In this document: positions 1-6,966 of the stretch, one piece after another | How positions within the stretch are numbered: position 1 is the stretch's first letter | Layout: each line of letters opens with the position of its first letter | Source: Gammaproteobacteria bacterium | Lineage (GTDB): Bacteria; Pseudomonadota; Gammaproteobacteria; UBA6429 | NCBI GenBank assembly: GCA_030635835.1 | Contig: DAOVYB010000048.1 | Location: 1 to 9,705, forward strand | Reading direction: 5' to 3' | Length of the DNA: 9,705 nucleotides | The notes under the pieces: generated by a model | What the model was told of the DNA's origin: nothing | Database searches by the model: none | The model's input: the letters and a program-made list of their open reading frames with translations, nothing else | Position numbers and translations under genes: made by a program

Positions 1-360
1 TCAGCTGGGACACATGCCTATCATGTAGGCAACCAACCTGATCATCGTACTCAGAAAACAGCCTTGAGTCGTGGTATAGATTTGAGTGATTTACGTGCAC
101 GCCAGGCGATTGCTAATGACTTTAATGAATTTGATTATATTTTAGCCATGGATGATGATAATTACGTGCTACTTGAAGAAATCTGTCCTGCTGGACTTGA
201 AGACAAATTAAGCTTGTTTCTGGATTTTAGTAGTGAATATTCAGAATCACAGGTTCCTGATCCCTATTATGGTGGTGATCAGGGGTTTGAGCATGTATTT
301 GATTTAGTTGATTCAGCGAGTCGTGGTTTACTGGAAGATATTAGAAAACGATTCAGCTGA
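1..360 (+). CDS. Low-molecular-weight protein tyrosine phosphatase, 3' part only
   Basis: The reading frame is open from base 1 and stops with TGA at 358-360, giving the last 119 residues of the protein. The translation begins SAGTHAYHVG, which matches the stretch just after the catalytic P-loop of LMW-PTPs; the CX5R loop with the nucleophilic cysteine must lie upstream of the window. The DPYYGG motif (Asp codon 259-261) carries the family's general-acid aspartate, followed by the usual GFE and a C-terminal helix. These cytoplasmic enzymes hydrolyse phosphotyrosine or related phosphomonoesters; some act with bacterial tyrosine kinases in polysaccharide control, but nothing here shows the substrate. 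A TTG at 64 could be mistaken for a start, but homology clearly continues upstream of it. The gene ends about 100 bases before the SRP RNA. Confidence 0.9.
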   Translation, partial: SAGTHAYHVGNQPDHRTQKTALSRGIDLSDLRARQAIANDFNEFDYILAMDDDNYVLLEEICPAGLEDKLSLFLDFSSEYSESQVPDPYYGGDQGFEHVFDLVDSASRGLLEDIRKRFS

Positions 361-372
361 TTTTTAAATCAG
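357..372 (+). repeat. Short hairpin over the phosphatase stop codon
   Basis: CTGATTT (357-363) and AAATCAG (366-372) are perfect inverted arms around two bases, so a compact stem of about six pairs could form right at the stop codon. No run of T follows, so it is not a convincing intrinsic terminator; it may protect the mRNA 3' end or be chance in AT-rich DNA. Confidence 0.3.
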
Positions 373-380
373 TCCATATA

Positions 381-409
381 TTGACCCTTGTATCTACAAG
401 CCTCATAAT
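381..409 (+). promoter_or_regulatory. Sigma70-type promoter for the SRP RNA
   Basis: TTGACC (381-386) and CATAAT (404-409) are separated by exactly 17 bases and match the -35 and -10 consensus at five of six positions each. Transcription would start near 416, about 43 bases before the predicted mature 5' end of the SRP RNA. This implies a leader removed by processing; E. coli 4.5S RNA is likewise trimmed at its 5' end by RNase P. A second, weaker pair (TTGTAG at 420, CAATAC at 442) is possible but less convincing. Confidence 0.6.
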
Positions 410-458
410 CACGGCCGTTTTGTAGAACATTCCTTGTAGTGCAATACGACGTTTCAAT

Positions 459-570
459 GGTGGCCTGGATGGGTCCCCTCGCAACAATAATCCGTGAACC
501 TGGTCAGACCTGGAAGGGAGCAGCCACAGCGGTGGACTTGTGTGCCGGGGTGTGGCTTGTTCAGGTCGCC
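459..570 (+). ncRNA. ffs: Small bacterial signal recognition particle RNA (4.5S RNA)
   Basis: The segment aligns by eye with E. coli 4.5S RNA along its length. The most conserved part, domain IV, is intact: GGTCAG at 502-507, the GGAA tetraloop at 512-515, the asymmetric-loop sequence GGGAGCAGCC and the returning strand TGTGCCGGGGTGT around 541-553. The ends close on each other: GGTGGCCTGGA at 459-469 pairs with TTCAGGTCGCC at 560-570 in eleven consecutive pairs, allowing G-U, which fixes the boundaries to within a few bases. The RNA binds Ffh and, with FtsY, delivers ribosomes making membrane proteins to the translocon. The T-rich stretch following it (574-581) may help end transcription. 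Lying just upstream of dnaX is a common gammaproteobacterial arrangement. Confidence 0.95.
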
Positions 571-605
571 GCCTTAATTTTCTGATTTATTTCTTCTAAC
601 ATCAC

Positions 606-641
606 CGAATATTTTGTTATTGTTTGTTGTTCAAAATATCG
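606..641 (+). repeat. Inverted repeat upstream of dnaX
   Basis: ATATTTTG (609-616) and CAAAATAT (632-639) are perfect 8-base inverted arms 15 bases apart, and CG/CG (606-607, 640-641) extends them with a one-base bulge at 608. It lies just ahead of a possible -10 box TACAAT (661-666), which lacks a clear -35. It could be a regulator site for the dnaX operon, or an AT-rich coincidence; it has no T-tract suited to a terminator. Apart from this and the SRP RNA, I see nothing else in 361-706. Confidence 0.3.
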
Positions 642-706
642 AAAATACCCTGTTTTGAGTTACAATACATCTCTCTAATTGCTTACTGTCAATTTTAAGG
701 ATTTTA

Positions 707-2419
707 ATGAGTTATCAGGTACTTGCACGCAAATGGCGTCCTCGTGGTTTTGCCGAAATGGTGGGACAGGAGCATGTTTTACGAGCCTTAAGCAATGCAC
801 TGGACAGTGGCCGTTTGCACCATGCTTTTCTTTTTACCGGTACCCGTGGTGTAGGTAAAACAACCATTGCCCGTATTCTTGCAAAATCACTCAATTGTGA
901 GCAGGGCGTAAGTGCATCACCCTGTGGCCAGTGTTCTACCTGTCAGGAAATTGATGAAGGCCGTTTTGTAGACTTAATTGAAGTTGATGCGGCGTCACGC
1001 ACTAAAGTTGAAGACACCCGGGAACTTTTAGATAACGTTCAATATGCGCCCACGCGTGGTCGCTATAAAGTTTACCTGATTGACGAAGTTCATATGCTCT
1101 CAGGCCACAGTTTTAACGCCTTGTTAAAAACACTTGAAGAGCCGCCGCCTCACGTTAAATTTTTACTGGCGACGACTGATCCACAAAAATTACCGGTCAC
1201 TATTTTATCACGCTGTTTGCAGTTTAATTTAAGACGATTATCTATTGAACGCATTCAGGCGCATTTACAATTAATATTAGAAAAAGAAGACTTAAGTTTT
1301 GAAGCTGCCGCATTACTGCAACTCGCTCGTGCAGCTGATGGCAGTATGCGTGATGCTTTAAGTTTGCTTGATCAGGCAATTGCTTTTAGTAATGGCAATG
1401 TAAATGACAATGATGTGCGCTCAATGCTTGGAAGTATTGAGCAACACTATGTTTATGACCTTCTTGATGCCTTAGCGGCAGCGGATGGAAACCTTCTTAT
1501 CCAGCGCGTACAGGAATTAGCTCAGCAATCACCGGATTTTTCAGCACTGCTGGCTGAAATTATCACCTGCTTACATTACCTGGCGTTGTTAAAACAGGTG
1601 CCGGATGCCTATGAGTTTAATATGGGGGATAAGGAACGTTTACATAAACTATTAGGCTTATTGAGCGCAGAAGATATTCAGCTTTATTATCAAATTGCGT
1701 TACATGGTCGCCGTGATTTACCGTTGGCACCGGATCAGCGAAATGGTCTTGAAATGGTTTTATTACGTATGCTCGCATTTCGGCCTGATGATGGCAGTAG
1801 TAATAAAAAGGCTCAGCCGGTTAAAACAAATACAGCTAAGCCAGATTCTAATCAAAGTTCAAGTCCGGCAGCAAAATCTTATACTGAACAAAAAAGTTCG
1901 GTAGAAGCGACTCGCGTAGAAGAAAATCAGCCAGTTGAACCGCAACCTGCATTACAACAACCAGCAGTACAGCAAAGCGAACCTGCTCCGGTACAAACGA
2001 CTAATATCAATAAAATCAGTCTTACAGAATTGTCATCAACGAATTGGCATAATGTAGTTTCTGCTTTAGCTGTTGCAGGTATATTAAAACAATTGGTTGA
2101 ACATAGTGCTTTTGTCAGTACTGACAATTCAAATTTATATCTGGCTATCGCGCCTTCACATGCAGCGATGTTAACAGCTGATAGAGAGCAACAATTACAA
2201 GAAAAATTAACTGCTTATTTTGAGACAGCTCTTAAGTTACATATTGAAAAAGCACAAATAGAAACAGAAACACCTGCGGCTCGCACAGGCAGAGAAAAAC
2301 AAGAGCGTCAGAATGATGCAGAAAGTTCTATTATTAATGATGACAATGTAAAAAATATTATGGATGCATTTAATGCACAGGTTGATGTTGAAACGGTGCA
2401 GCCAGTAGATTCTGAATAA
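707..2419 (+). CDS. dnaX: DNA polymerase III subunits tau and gamma (clamp loader)
   Basis: This 570-residue AAA+ protein is the clamp-loader motor; the full-length tau form also tethers polymerase and DnaB helicase. Visible features in order: the start MSYQVLARKWRP; Walker A GTRGVGKTT at residues 45-53 with Lys51; a zinc-binding set C64, C73, C76, C79; Walker B LIDEVH; and the sensor/arginine-finger motif LSRC. Clamp-loader domain III ends near residue 365. A low-complexity S/N/Q/P-rich linker covers about 365-445. A tau-type C-terminal domain follows, ending in a tail (SSIINDDNVKNIMDAFNA) like the polymerase-binding end of E. coli tau. It is shorter than E. coli DnaX (643 residues), mainly through the linker. 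The ATG at 707 has TAAGGA (696-701) as ribosome binding site. It heads dnaX-ybaB-recR. A possible internal frameshift site is listed separately. Confidence 0.98.
   Translation: MSYQVLARKWRPRGFAEMVGQEHVLRALSNALDSGRLHHAFLFTGTRGVGKTTIARILAKSLNCEQGVSASPCGQCSTCQEIDEGRFVDLIEVDAASRTKVEDTRELLDNVQYAPTRGRYKVYLIDEVHMLSGHSFNALLKTLEEPPPHVKFLLATTDPQKLPVTILSRCLQFNLRRLSIERIQAHLQLILEKEDLSFEAAALLQLARAADGSMRDALSLLDQAIAFSNGNVNDNDVRSMLGSIEQHYVYDLLDALAAADGNLLIQRVQELAQQSPDFSALLAEIITCLHYLALLKQVPDAYEFNMGDKERLHKLLGLLSAEDIQLYYQIALHGRRDLPLAPDQRNGLEMVLLRMLAFRPDDGSSNKKAQPVKTNTAKPDSNQSSSPAAKSYTEQKSSVEATRVEENQPVEPQPALQQPAVQQSEPAPVQTTNINKISLTELSSTNWHNVVSALAVAGILKQLVEHSAFVSTDNSNLYLAIAPSHAAMLTADREQQLQEKLTAYFETALKLHIEKAQIETETPAARTGREKQERQNDAESSIINDDNVKNIMDAFNAQVDVETVQPVDSE
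1804..1842 (+). promoter_or_regulatory. Possible -1 frameshift site in dnaX (gamma form)
   Basis: The heptamer T AAA AAG (1804-1810) is in the correct phase, with zero-frame codons AAA (1805) and AAG (1808), and shares the A AAA AAG core used in E. coli dnaX except for its first base. A -1 slip would add Gly-Ser-Ala-Gly and stop at TAA 1822-1824, giving a 372-residue protein that ends just after clamp-loader domain III. GGCTCAGC (1810-1817) can pair with GCTAAGCC (1835-1842) with one mismatch. Against it: the stem starts with no spacer after the heptamer, I see no Shine-Dalgarno-like stimulator upstream, and the first position is T, not A. Confidence 0.3.
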
Positions 2420-2469
2420 ATCTAAAAAATATTTAATGAATAACTAACAGAAAATGATGAGGTAATATT

Positions 2470-2793
2470 ATGAAAGGCGGAATCGGTAACCTGATGAAGC
2501 AGGCGCAAAAGATGCAGGCTGATATGGCTAAAGCGCAAGAAGAAATGGCAAATATTGAAGTGACTGGTCAATCAGGTGGAGGCATGGTGACAGTTGTGAT
2601 GACCTGTCGTCATGATGTTAAACGTGTTTCTATTGATGATAGTTTACTCAGTGATGATAAAGATATGCTGGAAGATTTGATTGCTGCCGCTGTGAATGAT
2701 GCGGTACGTCAGGTTGAAAAAACATCTTCTGAAAAAATGTCGGGCATGACTGCGGGATTAAATTTACCCGGCGGAATGAAGTTACCTTTCTAA
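2470..2793 (+). CDS. ybaB: YbaB/EbfC family nucleoid-associated protein
   Basis: This 107-residue protein has the full YbaB/EbfC pattern: an N-terminal amphipathic helix ([21 protein letters not shown]), a central strand region with [14 protein letters not shown] and [11 protein letters not shown], the acidic [14 protein letters not shown] helix, and a Gly/Met-rich tail ending LPGGMKLPF. Family members are dimeric DNA-binding proteins that coat or bend DNA, with poorly defined roles in nucleoid structure and gene regulation. A ribosome binding site GAGGT (2459-2463) lies six bases before the ATG. The gene follows dnaX by 50 bases and precedes recR by six, the usual trio, which suggests shared transcription. 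Length is normal for the family and nothing looks disrupted. Confidence 0.96.
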   Translation: MKGGIGNLMKQAQKMQADMAKAQEEMANIEVTGQSGGGMVTVVMTCRHDVKRVSIDDSLLSDDKDMLEDLIAAAVNDAVRQVEKTSSEKMSGMTAGLNLPGGMKLPF

Positions 2794-2799
2794 TTTAAT

Positions 2800-3396
2800 A
2801 TGTCCGGAAGCCCACTTTTAAATCAATTGATCGAAGCTCTGCGCTGTTTACCCGGCGTAGGGCCAAAATCTGCACAACGTATGGCGTACCATTTACTTGA
2901 ACGTGATCGTAGTGGTGCTGCGAATTTAAGTACGATGCTGGACAAAGCTGTTAAAGAAGTCGGGCACTGTGAGTCTTGTCGTAGTCTGAGTGAGCAAACA
3001 GTTTGTGATATATGTGAAAGTTCAAACCGAGATCGTTCATTATTATGTATTGTTGAATCACCCTCTGATGTACAAATAATTGAGCAATCAGCAGACTACA
3101 AAGGTTTATTCTTTGTTTTGATGGGACACCTATCGCCTTTAGATGGAATTGGACCAGAAGAAATAGGTCTTGATATTCTGGCACAACGTCTGGATCAGGG
3201 AGAAGTAAAAGAGGTGGTATTAGCCACGAATTTTACTGTTGAAGGTGAAGCAACAGCGCATTATATAAGCGAAATGGTTAACTCCAGAAACCTTACCGCA
3301 AGCCGTATTGCTCATGGTGTACCGGTAGGTGGTGAACTTGAATATGTTAACAGTTCTACATTGTCACGTGCTTTTTCTGGTCGACAAATTTTTTAA
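2800..3396 (+). CDS. recR: Recombination mediator protein RecR
   Basis: RecR (198 residues; E. coli 201) works with RecO and RecF to load RecA at single-stranded gaps. An N-terminal helix-hairpin-helix ([17 protein letters not shown], residues 17-33) is followed by a four-cysteine zinc finger (C57, C60, C69, C72). The Toprim domain comes next, beginning [12 protein letters not shown] near residue 81 and including the conserved [12 protein letters not shown] segment. The C-terminal stretch ([20 protein letters not shown], here [16 protein letters not shown]) is typical. The ATG lies only six bases after the ybaB stop and I see no clear Shine-Dalgarno sequence before it, so translation is probably coupled to ybaB. 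It is the last gene of the dnaX operon and converges on the HDOD gene with just 25 bases between stop codons; no strong terminator is visible in that gap. Confidence 0.97.
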   Translation: MSGSPLLNQLIEALRCLPGVGPKSAQRMAYHLLERDRSGAANLSTMLDKAVKEVGHCESCRSLSEQTVCDICESSNRDRSLLCIVESPSDVQIIEQSADYKGLFFVLMGHLSPLDGIGPEEIGLDILAQRLDQGEVKEVVLATNFTVEGEATAHYISEMVNSRNLTASRIAHGVPVGGELEYVNSSTLSRAFSGRQIF

Positions 3397-3421
3397 ATAA
3401 ATTTTAAGATGTAATATTTAT

Positions 3422-4867
3422 TTAATCCGTTATCTGGCTGAGTATTTTAGATGCGTGTAAGCAAAGTGTCTTGAAATAACTATAGCTTTTTTCATCAAAC
3501 TGACATGCTGAAGTATGTCTGTCAGCATAAAAAAGACCATATGGTTTATCATTTTTAAATACAGACATCACTGCAAAAGAATTTATATTGATGAGCTTCT
3601 GAAATTCTTCCGGAACAAGTTTCCAGTATTTAGCCCGGTTTAAATTATTTAATAACAGTGCCTGAGGTTTTTTAATGAGGTGAGTAAAAAGATTTGCATT
3701 ATTAACCGCAATCGAAAAACGATTAAAAGCAATATCATTTTCTGTGCCTTTAATGATATGTCCATGAAACATTCTGTCCTCAGCACTATAGTGACAATAG
3801 ACTACACGGTTTAAACCTACGCCATCATGCATTGCATTAACAATATTATGAATCACATCTTCTTCAGTAACTTCACTTGTTGATAATGTGGTTAGCTCTT
3901 GTACTGCTGCGCGCAAAACAGGTAACTGAGGAATTAAACAAACAAGTGCATTTTCTTCTTCTGTTTCATCTTCTTTTACATTTTCTTCTTCGTCATTAAC
4001 TATAAGAGGTAATAAACGAGCAACAGCAGGGGTATCATACTGAGGAATTTCTCTGGCAATTTCAGCTGCGATAACATGAGTCCGTGAAATGATATCTGAT
4101 AGTTTCATTCCTAACCAGTCAGAAACATATTCATGTATTTCATGTGTTGATTGACTGTACCAGCCTTCAAAACATACTGAGCGTGCGAACTGAACACCCA
4201 GCATAATGCCATAAGCACGAGGTGAGTTTGCACTCTCTGGATGTAACGCTTCTTTTACTAACGCCGGAAACTGCCATTTTTCGGCAAGTTTTAAACTTAA
4301 CTCATCAAGAGTAAAACCCAGTACCAGGTATTGTGCTTCTTCTGATGCAATATTTTCATCGACCCTTAAACGATAAATTTTTTCGAGTAGCTCTGGTGCA
4401 TGCATGGAAATGATCATTTCACCAAGAAAATGTAAATGCGTTGCTGTAAAGACTTCATCCGGCGTCATGTCTCGCCGTAATGCTGCCCAGTCTGTCGCAA
4501 ATCGTGCCGCATGGTAAGCACGGTTAAATGTTTGCAACAGGCGAACCTTACATTGTTCATTAAGCACATCACCAACTGCAGGCAAAGCATCGGGTAAGCG
4601 GGTTAATTGATCAGTACCCATTAGTCTGAATGCCTGACCTATATGAGTGATTTCAGCAGACAAACGACCTTTGTTAGGTCGATCATTTGATGTGTGCAAT
4701 ATGTGTACGACTAATCCGGGATCACGTTCTACAACATGAGTAATTTCTTTTAATGGAATTTCTTCCTGACGACATAAATGACGTAACTCTTTGATAGTAT
4801 ACTTTAGAACGGGCACAGCTTGCTTGTCAGCTAACTCTACCCATTTATTTATATTTCTGTCTTCCAT
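3422..4867 (-). CDS. HDOD domain protein with C-terminal GAF-like region
   Basis: This 481-residue soluble protein has an N-terminal HDOD-type module (about residues 10-230), recognised by the pattern VERDPGLVVHILHTSN (47-61), an AFRLMG helix and a degenerate HD site: at the expected LLHDIG position it reads HLHFLG (144-149), so the metal-binding Asp is Phe. A very acidic linker (NDEEENVKEDETEEEN, 291-306) leads to a region (about 335-478) with GAF-like spacing and the ending KPYGLFYADR. I see no signal peptide or membrane segment. HDOD proteins are usually non-catalytic output or scaffold modules in signalling, often linked to c-di-GMP or motility. The gene reads away from motA across a 231-base shared gap, so a role in motility is an inference from position only. 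The start ATG lacks a strong ribosome binding site. The GAF assignment is less certain than HDOD. Confidence 0.8.
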   Translation of the reverse strand: MEDRNINKWVELADKQAVPVLKYTIKELRHLCRQEEIPLKEITHVVERDPGLVVHILHTSNDRPNKGRLSAEITHIGQAFRLMGTDQLTRLPDALPAVGDVLNEQCKVRLLQTFNRAYHAARFATDWAALRRDMTPDEVFTATHLHFLGEMIISMHAPELLEKIYRLRVDENIASEEAQYLVLGFTLDELSLKLAEKWQFPALVKEALHPESANSPRAYGIMLGVQFARSVCFEGWYSQSTHEIHEYVSDWLGMKLSDIISRTHVIAAEIAREIPQYDTPAVARLLPLIVNDEEENVKEDETEEENALVCLIPQLPVLRAAVQELTTLSTSEVTEEDVIHNIVNAMHDGVGLNRVVYCHYSAEDRMFHGHIIKGTENDIAFNRFSIAVNNANLFTHLIKKPQALLLNNLNRAKYWKLVPEEFQKLININSFAVMSVFKNDKPYGLFYADRHTSACQFDEKSYSYFKTLCLHASKILSQITD

Positions 4868-4903
4868 TAAAAACTCAAAAGTTAATATTCCAGTTAGTAA
4901 ATA

Positions 4904-4937
4904 ATTTATTTCCCATTATTTTTTTATGGAAATAAAT
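4904..4937 (-). repeat. Inverted repeat in the HDOD/motA divergent gap
   Basis: TTTATTTCCCAT (4905-4916) and ATGGAAATAAA (4926-4936) are inverted arms, with one bulged C and one further A-T pair outside (4904, 4937), around nine bases. The repeat lies 37-70 bases upstream of the HDOD start. It could be an operator in that promoter or a hairpin in the leader RNA. I found no convincing sigma70 promoter for the HDOD gene nearby. Confidence 0.35.
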
Positions 4938-4996
4938 CACATGATTTTACGTTGTAACTAATTGTTATGAATATATCGGACAGATATAGATTTTTC

Positions 4997-5024
4997 TAAA
5001 GTAAATATTATTTTTGGTCGATAA
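4997..5024 (+). promoter_or_regulatory. FliA (sigma28)-type flagellar promoter for motAB
   Basis: TAAAGTAA (4997-5004) and GTCGATAA (5017-5024) closely resemble the sigma28 consensus TAAA - 15 bases - GCCGATAA. The differences are one base in the -10 element and a gap of 16 rather than 15 after TAAA. Transcription would begin near 5031, leaving a leader of about 70 bases before motA. Its position in front of stator genes, a classic late flagellar class, supports the call. I see no competing strong sigma70 promoter in the gap. Confidence 0.65.
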
Positions 5025-5098
5025 GAACTGTAATCGATATCGTACTTAGATATTTGTTTATTAAATTTTAGCCAGTCATTCAGGATATATTTAGAAAA

Positions 5099-5953
5099 AT
5101 GAAATTTATTATCGGGCTTGTTGTTACAATTGCTTGCATTATTATCGGTTATCTTGCTTCGGGTGGGGTACTCGGTGCCTTATGGCAGCCATATGAAATT
5201 CTGATTATTTTAGGCGGGGCGATTGGTGCCTTTATTGTTGCTTATCCTGCCAAGGTTGTTTTTGGCACAATAAAAGGGATACTGGCACTTTTTAAAGGAC
5301 AAAAATATAAAAAAGAAACCTATATGGAATTACTGGGTTTAATGTTTAAACTTTTTTCAAAAGCACGTAAAGAAGGGTTGATGGCATTAGAGGCAGATAT
5401 TGAAGAGCCTCATGATAGTGAAATCTTTAAAGAAGTCCCTAAGTTAATGGCAAATCATCATTTGATCGATTTCATCTGTGATTATTTGCGTCTAATGGTA
5501 GGCGGAAATATGAATGCTTTCGAATTAGAAAGCCTGATGGATCTTGAGCTTGATACTCACCATCATGAAGCTGAAGCACCGAGTCACGCGTTACAAAATA
5601 TGGCAGATGGTTTACCTGCTTTTGGTATTGTAGCCGCTGTAATGGGGGTTGTTATCACCATGGGTTATATTAGTGAGCCACCGGAAGTATTAGGGCATCA
5701 TGTTGGTGCAGCATTGGTTGGTACCTTTATGGGTATCTTAATGGGCTATGGTTTTGCCGGACCAATGGCGGCTTCAATGGGTGAACAGGCAAAAGAAGAA
5801 GGTTTAATTTTTGGCTGTGCTAAAACCTGTATAATTGCAACTTTAAATGGTTACACACCGCAAATAGCGGTTGAATTTGGCCGTAAAGCGCTGACCAGTG
5901 ATTTAAGACCCAGTTTTATAGAACTAGAAGAATATGTGAAAGGGCAAAAGTAA
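5099..5953 (+). CDS. motA: Flagellar motor stator protein MotA
   Basis: MotA forms the pentameric part of the stator around a MotB dimer in the inner membrane and converts ion flow into rotor torque. The 284-residue product has four membrane segments: about 3-22, 33-50, 170-191 and 199-222. The large cytoplasmic loop between segments 2 and 3 carries Arg90 and Glu98, at the same numbers as the E. coli residues that contact FliG. Pro173 (DGLPAFG) and Pro222 (FAGPMA) also match the E. coli prolines needed for torque generation. This places it with E. coli-type MotA, but I would not assign the coupling ion from this alone. The loop contains a histidine run (DTHHHEAEAP, 152-161). The only Shine-Dalgarno-like sequence, AGGA at 5082-5085, is rather distant from the ATG. 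motB follows after 37 bases. Confidence 0.96.
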   Translation: MKFIIGLVVTIACIIIGYLASGGVLGALWQPYEILIILGGAIGAFIVAYPAKVVFGTIKGILALFKGQKYKKETYMELLGLMFKLFSKARKEGLMALEADIEEPHDSEIFKEVPKLMANHHLIDFICDYLRLMVGGNMNAFELESLMDLELDTHHHEAEAPSHALQNMADGLPAFGIVAAVMGVVITMGYISEPPEVLGHHVGAALVGTFMGILMGYGFAGPMAASMGEQAKEEGLIFGCAKTCIIATLNGYTPQIAVEFGRKALTSDLRPSFIELEEYVKGQK

Positions 5954-5990
5954 TATTTTTTCCTTAAATAACAGACAAAAAGACCTTTAA

Positions 5991-6956
5991 GTGGCTGACG
6001 ATAAAAAACAACCGATAGTCATCAAGAAGATCGTTAAAGGTGGCGGTCATCATGGTGGTGCATGGAAAGTAGCCTATGCTGATTTTGTAACGGCAATGAT
6101 GGCGTTTTTCCTTTTGCTGTGGCTGCTGGGTATCAGTGATGAAGCTATGCGTGGTGGCATATCTGAAATGTTTAAAGCACCATCCGCTTTAATCGGACCT
6201 GGCGGAGCAAGTACCAGCATGATTAAACTCGGTGGCACCAAAGAAATTCCGCATGGAAAAGGTGAAGAGCTTAGCAAACAATCTGAAAACAAAGAAAAAG
6301 AAGAAATTATTGCCGTTAAGGTAATTGAGAAAGAAATAGAAGTAGAAAAAGAAAAAGAAAAAATTATGCTTGATCAGTTGTTAATAAAGCTAAAAGAAAC
6401 AATTGAAAAAAGTGAAATGTTAAAAGATTTTAAAGACCAGTTACTGTTAGAAGTTATGCCAGAAGGTTTGCGTATTCAGATTATTGATAAAGAAAAACGC
6501 CCTATGTTCTCTGCAGGCAGTGAAAAGCTCAAACCCTATACGCGTGTAATATTACATGAAGTTGCAAAAACAATAACGCAACATGCGAATAATAAAATTA
6601 GTATTACCGGCCATACTGATGTATCAGTGTTTGGTAAAGGTATTATCGAATATGAAACAATAGATGGTGAAGTACTGAGGAAGCAATACAGTAACTGGGA
6701 ACTATCAGGTGATCGTGCTAATGCGGCAAGACGTGAATTAATAAAAGGTGGTATGCCAAAATCCCAAATAGGTCGTGTAGTGGGTTTAGCTTCTACAGTT
6801 TTATTTGATAAGAAGAATCCTTATAGTCCCATTAACAGACGAATTAGTATTATTGTTATGAATAAATCAACTGTTAATTCGATTGAGAAAAATGAAGGTA
6901 AGGCAATGCCAGAAAATGAAAAAATTACAGCTGAAAAATCCGCTGTACAGCATTAA
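5991..6956 (+). CDS. motB: Flagellar motor stator protein MotB
   Basis: MotB is the ion-conducting and peptidoglycan-anchoring stator subunit. The start is GTG at 5991, fixed because the in-frame codon before it is TAA (5988-5990) and the product begins with the family's MADDKKQPIVIKK. One membrane helix (about 28-46) carries Asp31 in AYADFVTAMM, equivalent to the ion-binding Asp32 of E. coli. A long Lys/Glu-rich stretch (about 91-126) precedes an OmpA-like domain (about 150-290) with GHTD (207-210), NWELSGDRAN (235-244) and NRRI near the end, the peptidoglycan-binding pattern. The product is 321 residues, similar in length to E. coli MotB. No good ribosome binding site is visible, so coupling to motA is possible. 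It converges with rsgA, with ten bases between the stop codons. Confidence 0.96.
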   Translation: MADDKKQPIVIKKIVKGGGHHGGAWKVAYADFVTAMMAFFLLLWLLGISDEAMRGGISEMFKAPSALIGPGGASTSMIKLGGTKEIPHGKGEELSKQSENKEKEEIIAVKVIEKEIEVEKEKEKIMLDQLLIKLKETIEKSEMLKDFKDQLLLEVMPEGLRIQIIDKEKRPMFSAGSEKLKPYTRVILHEVAKTITQHANNKISITGHTDVSVFGKGIIEYETIDGEVLRKQYSNWELSGDRANAARRELIKGGMPKSQIGRVVGLASTVLFDKKNPYSPINRRISIIVMNKSTVNSIEKNEGKAMPENEKITAEKSAVQH

Positions 6957-6966
6957 AGAGTTGTTG

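Noticed and set aside
1890..1896. A perfect AAAAAAG heptamer in dnaX, with a -1 stop at 1936
   Set aside because: It is out of phase: zero-frame codons are CAA AAA AGT, so the tandem AAA AAG slip used in E. coli cannot occur. Slippage of a single tRNA or of RNA polymerase on six A is possible but less likely than the site at 1804.
1927..2127. Minus-strand open frame with many cysteines inside dnaX
   Set aside because: It is a shadow of the dnaX linker; the cysteines and glycines come from reverse-reading CAA/CAG/GCA-rich codons, and the dnaX frame is clearly the coding one.
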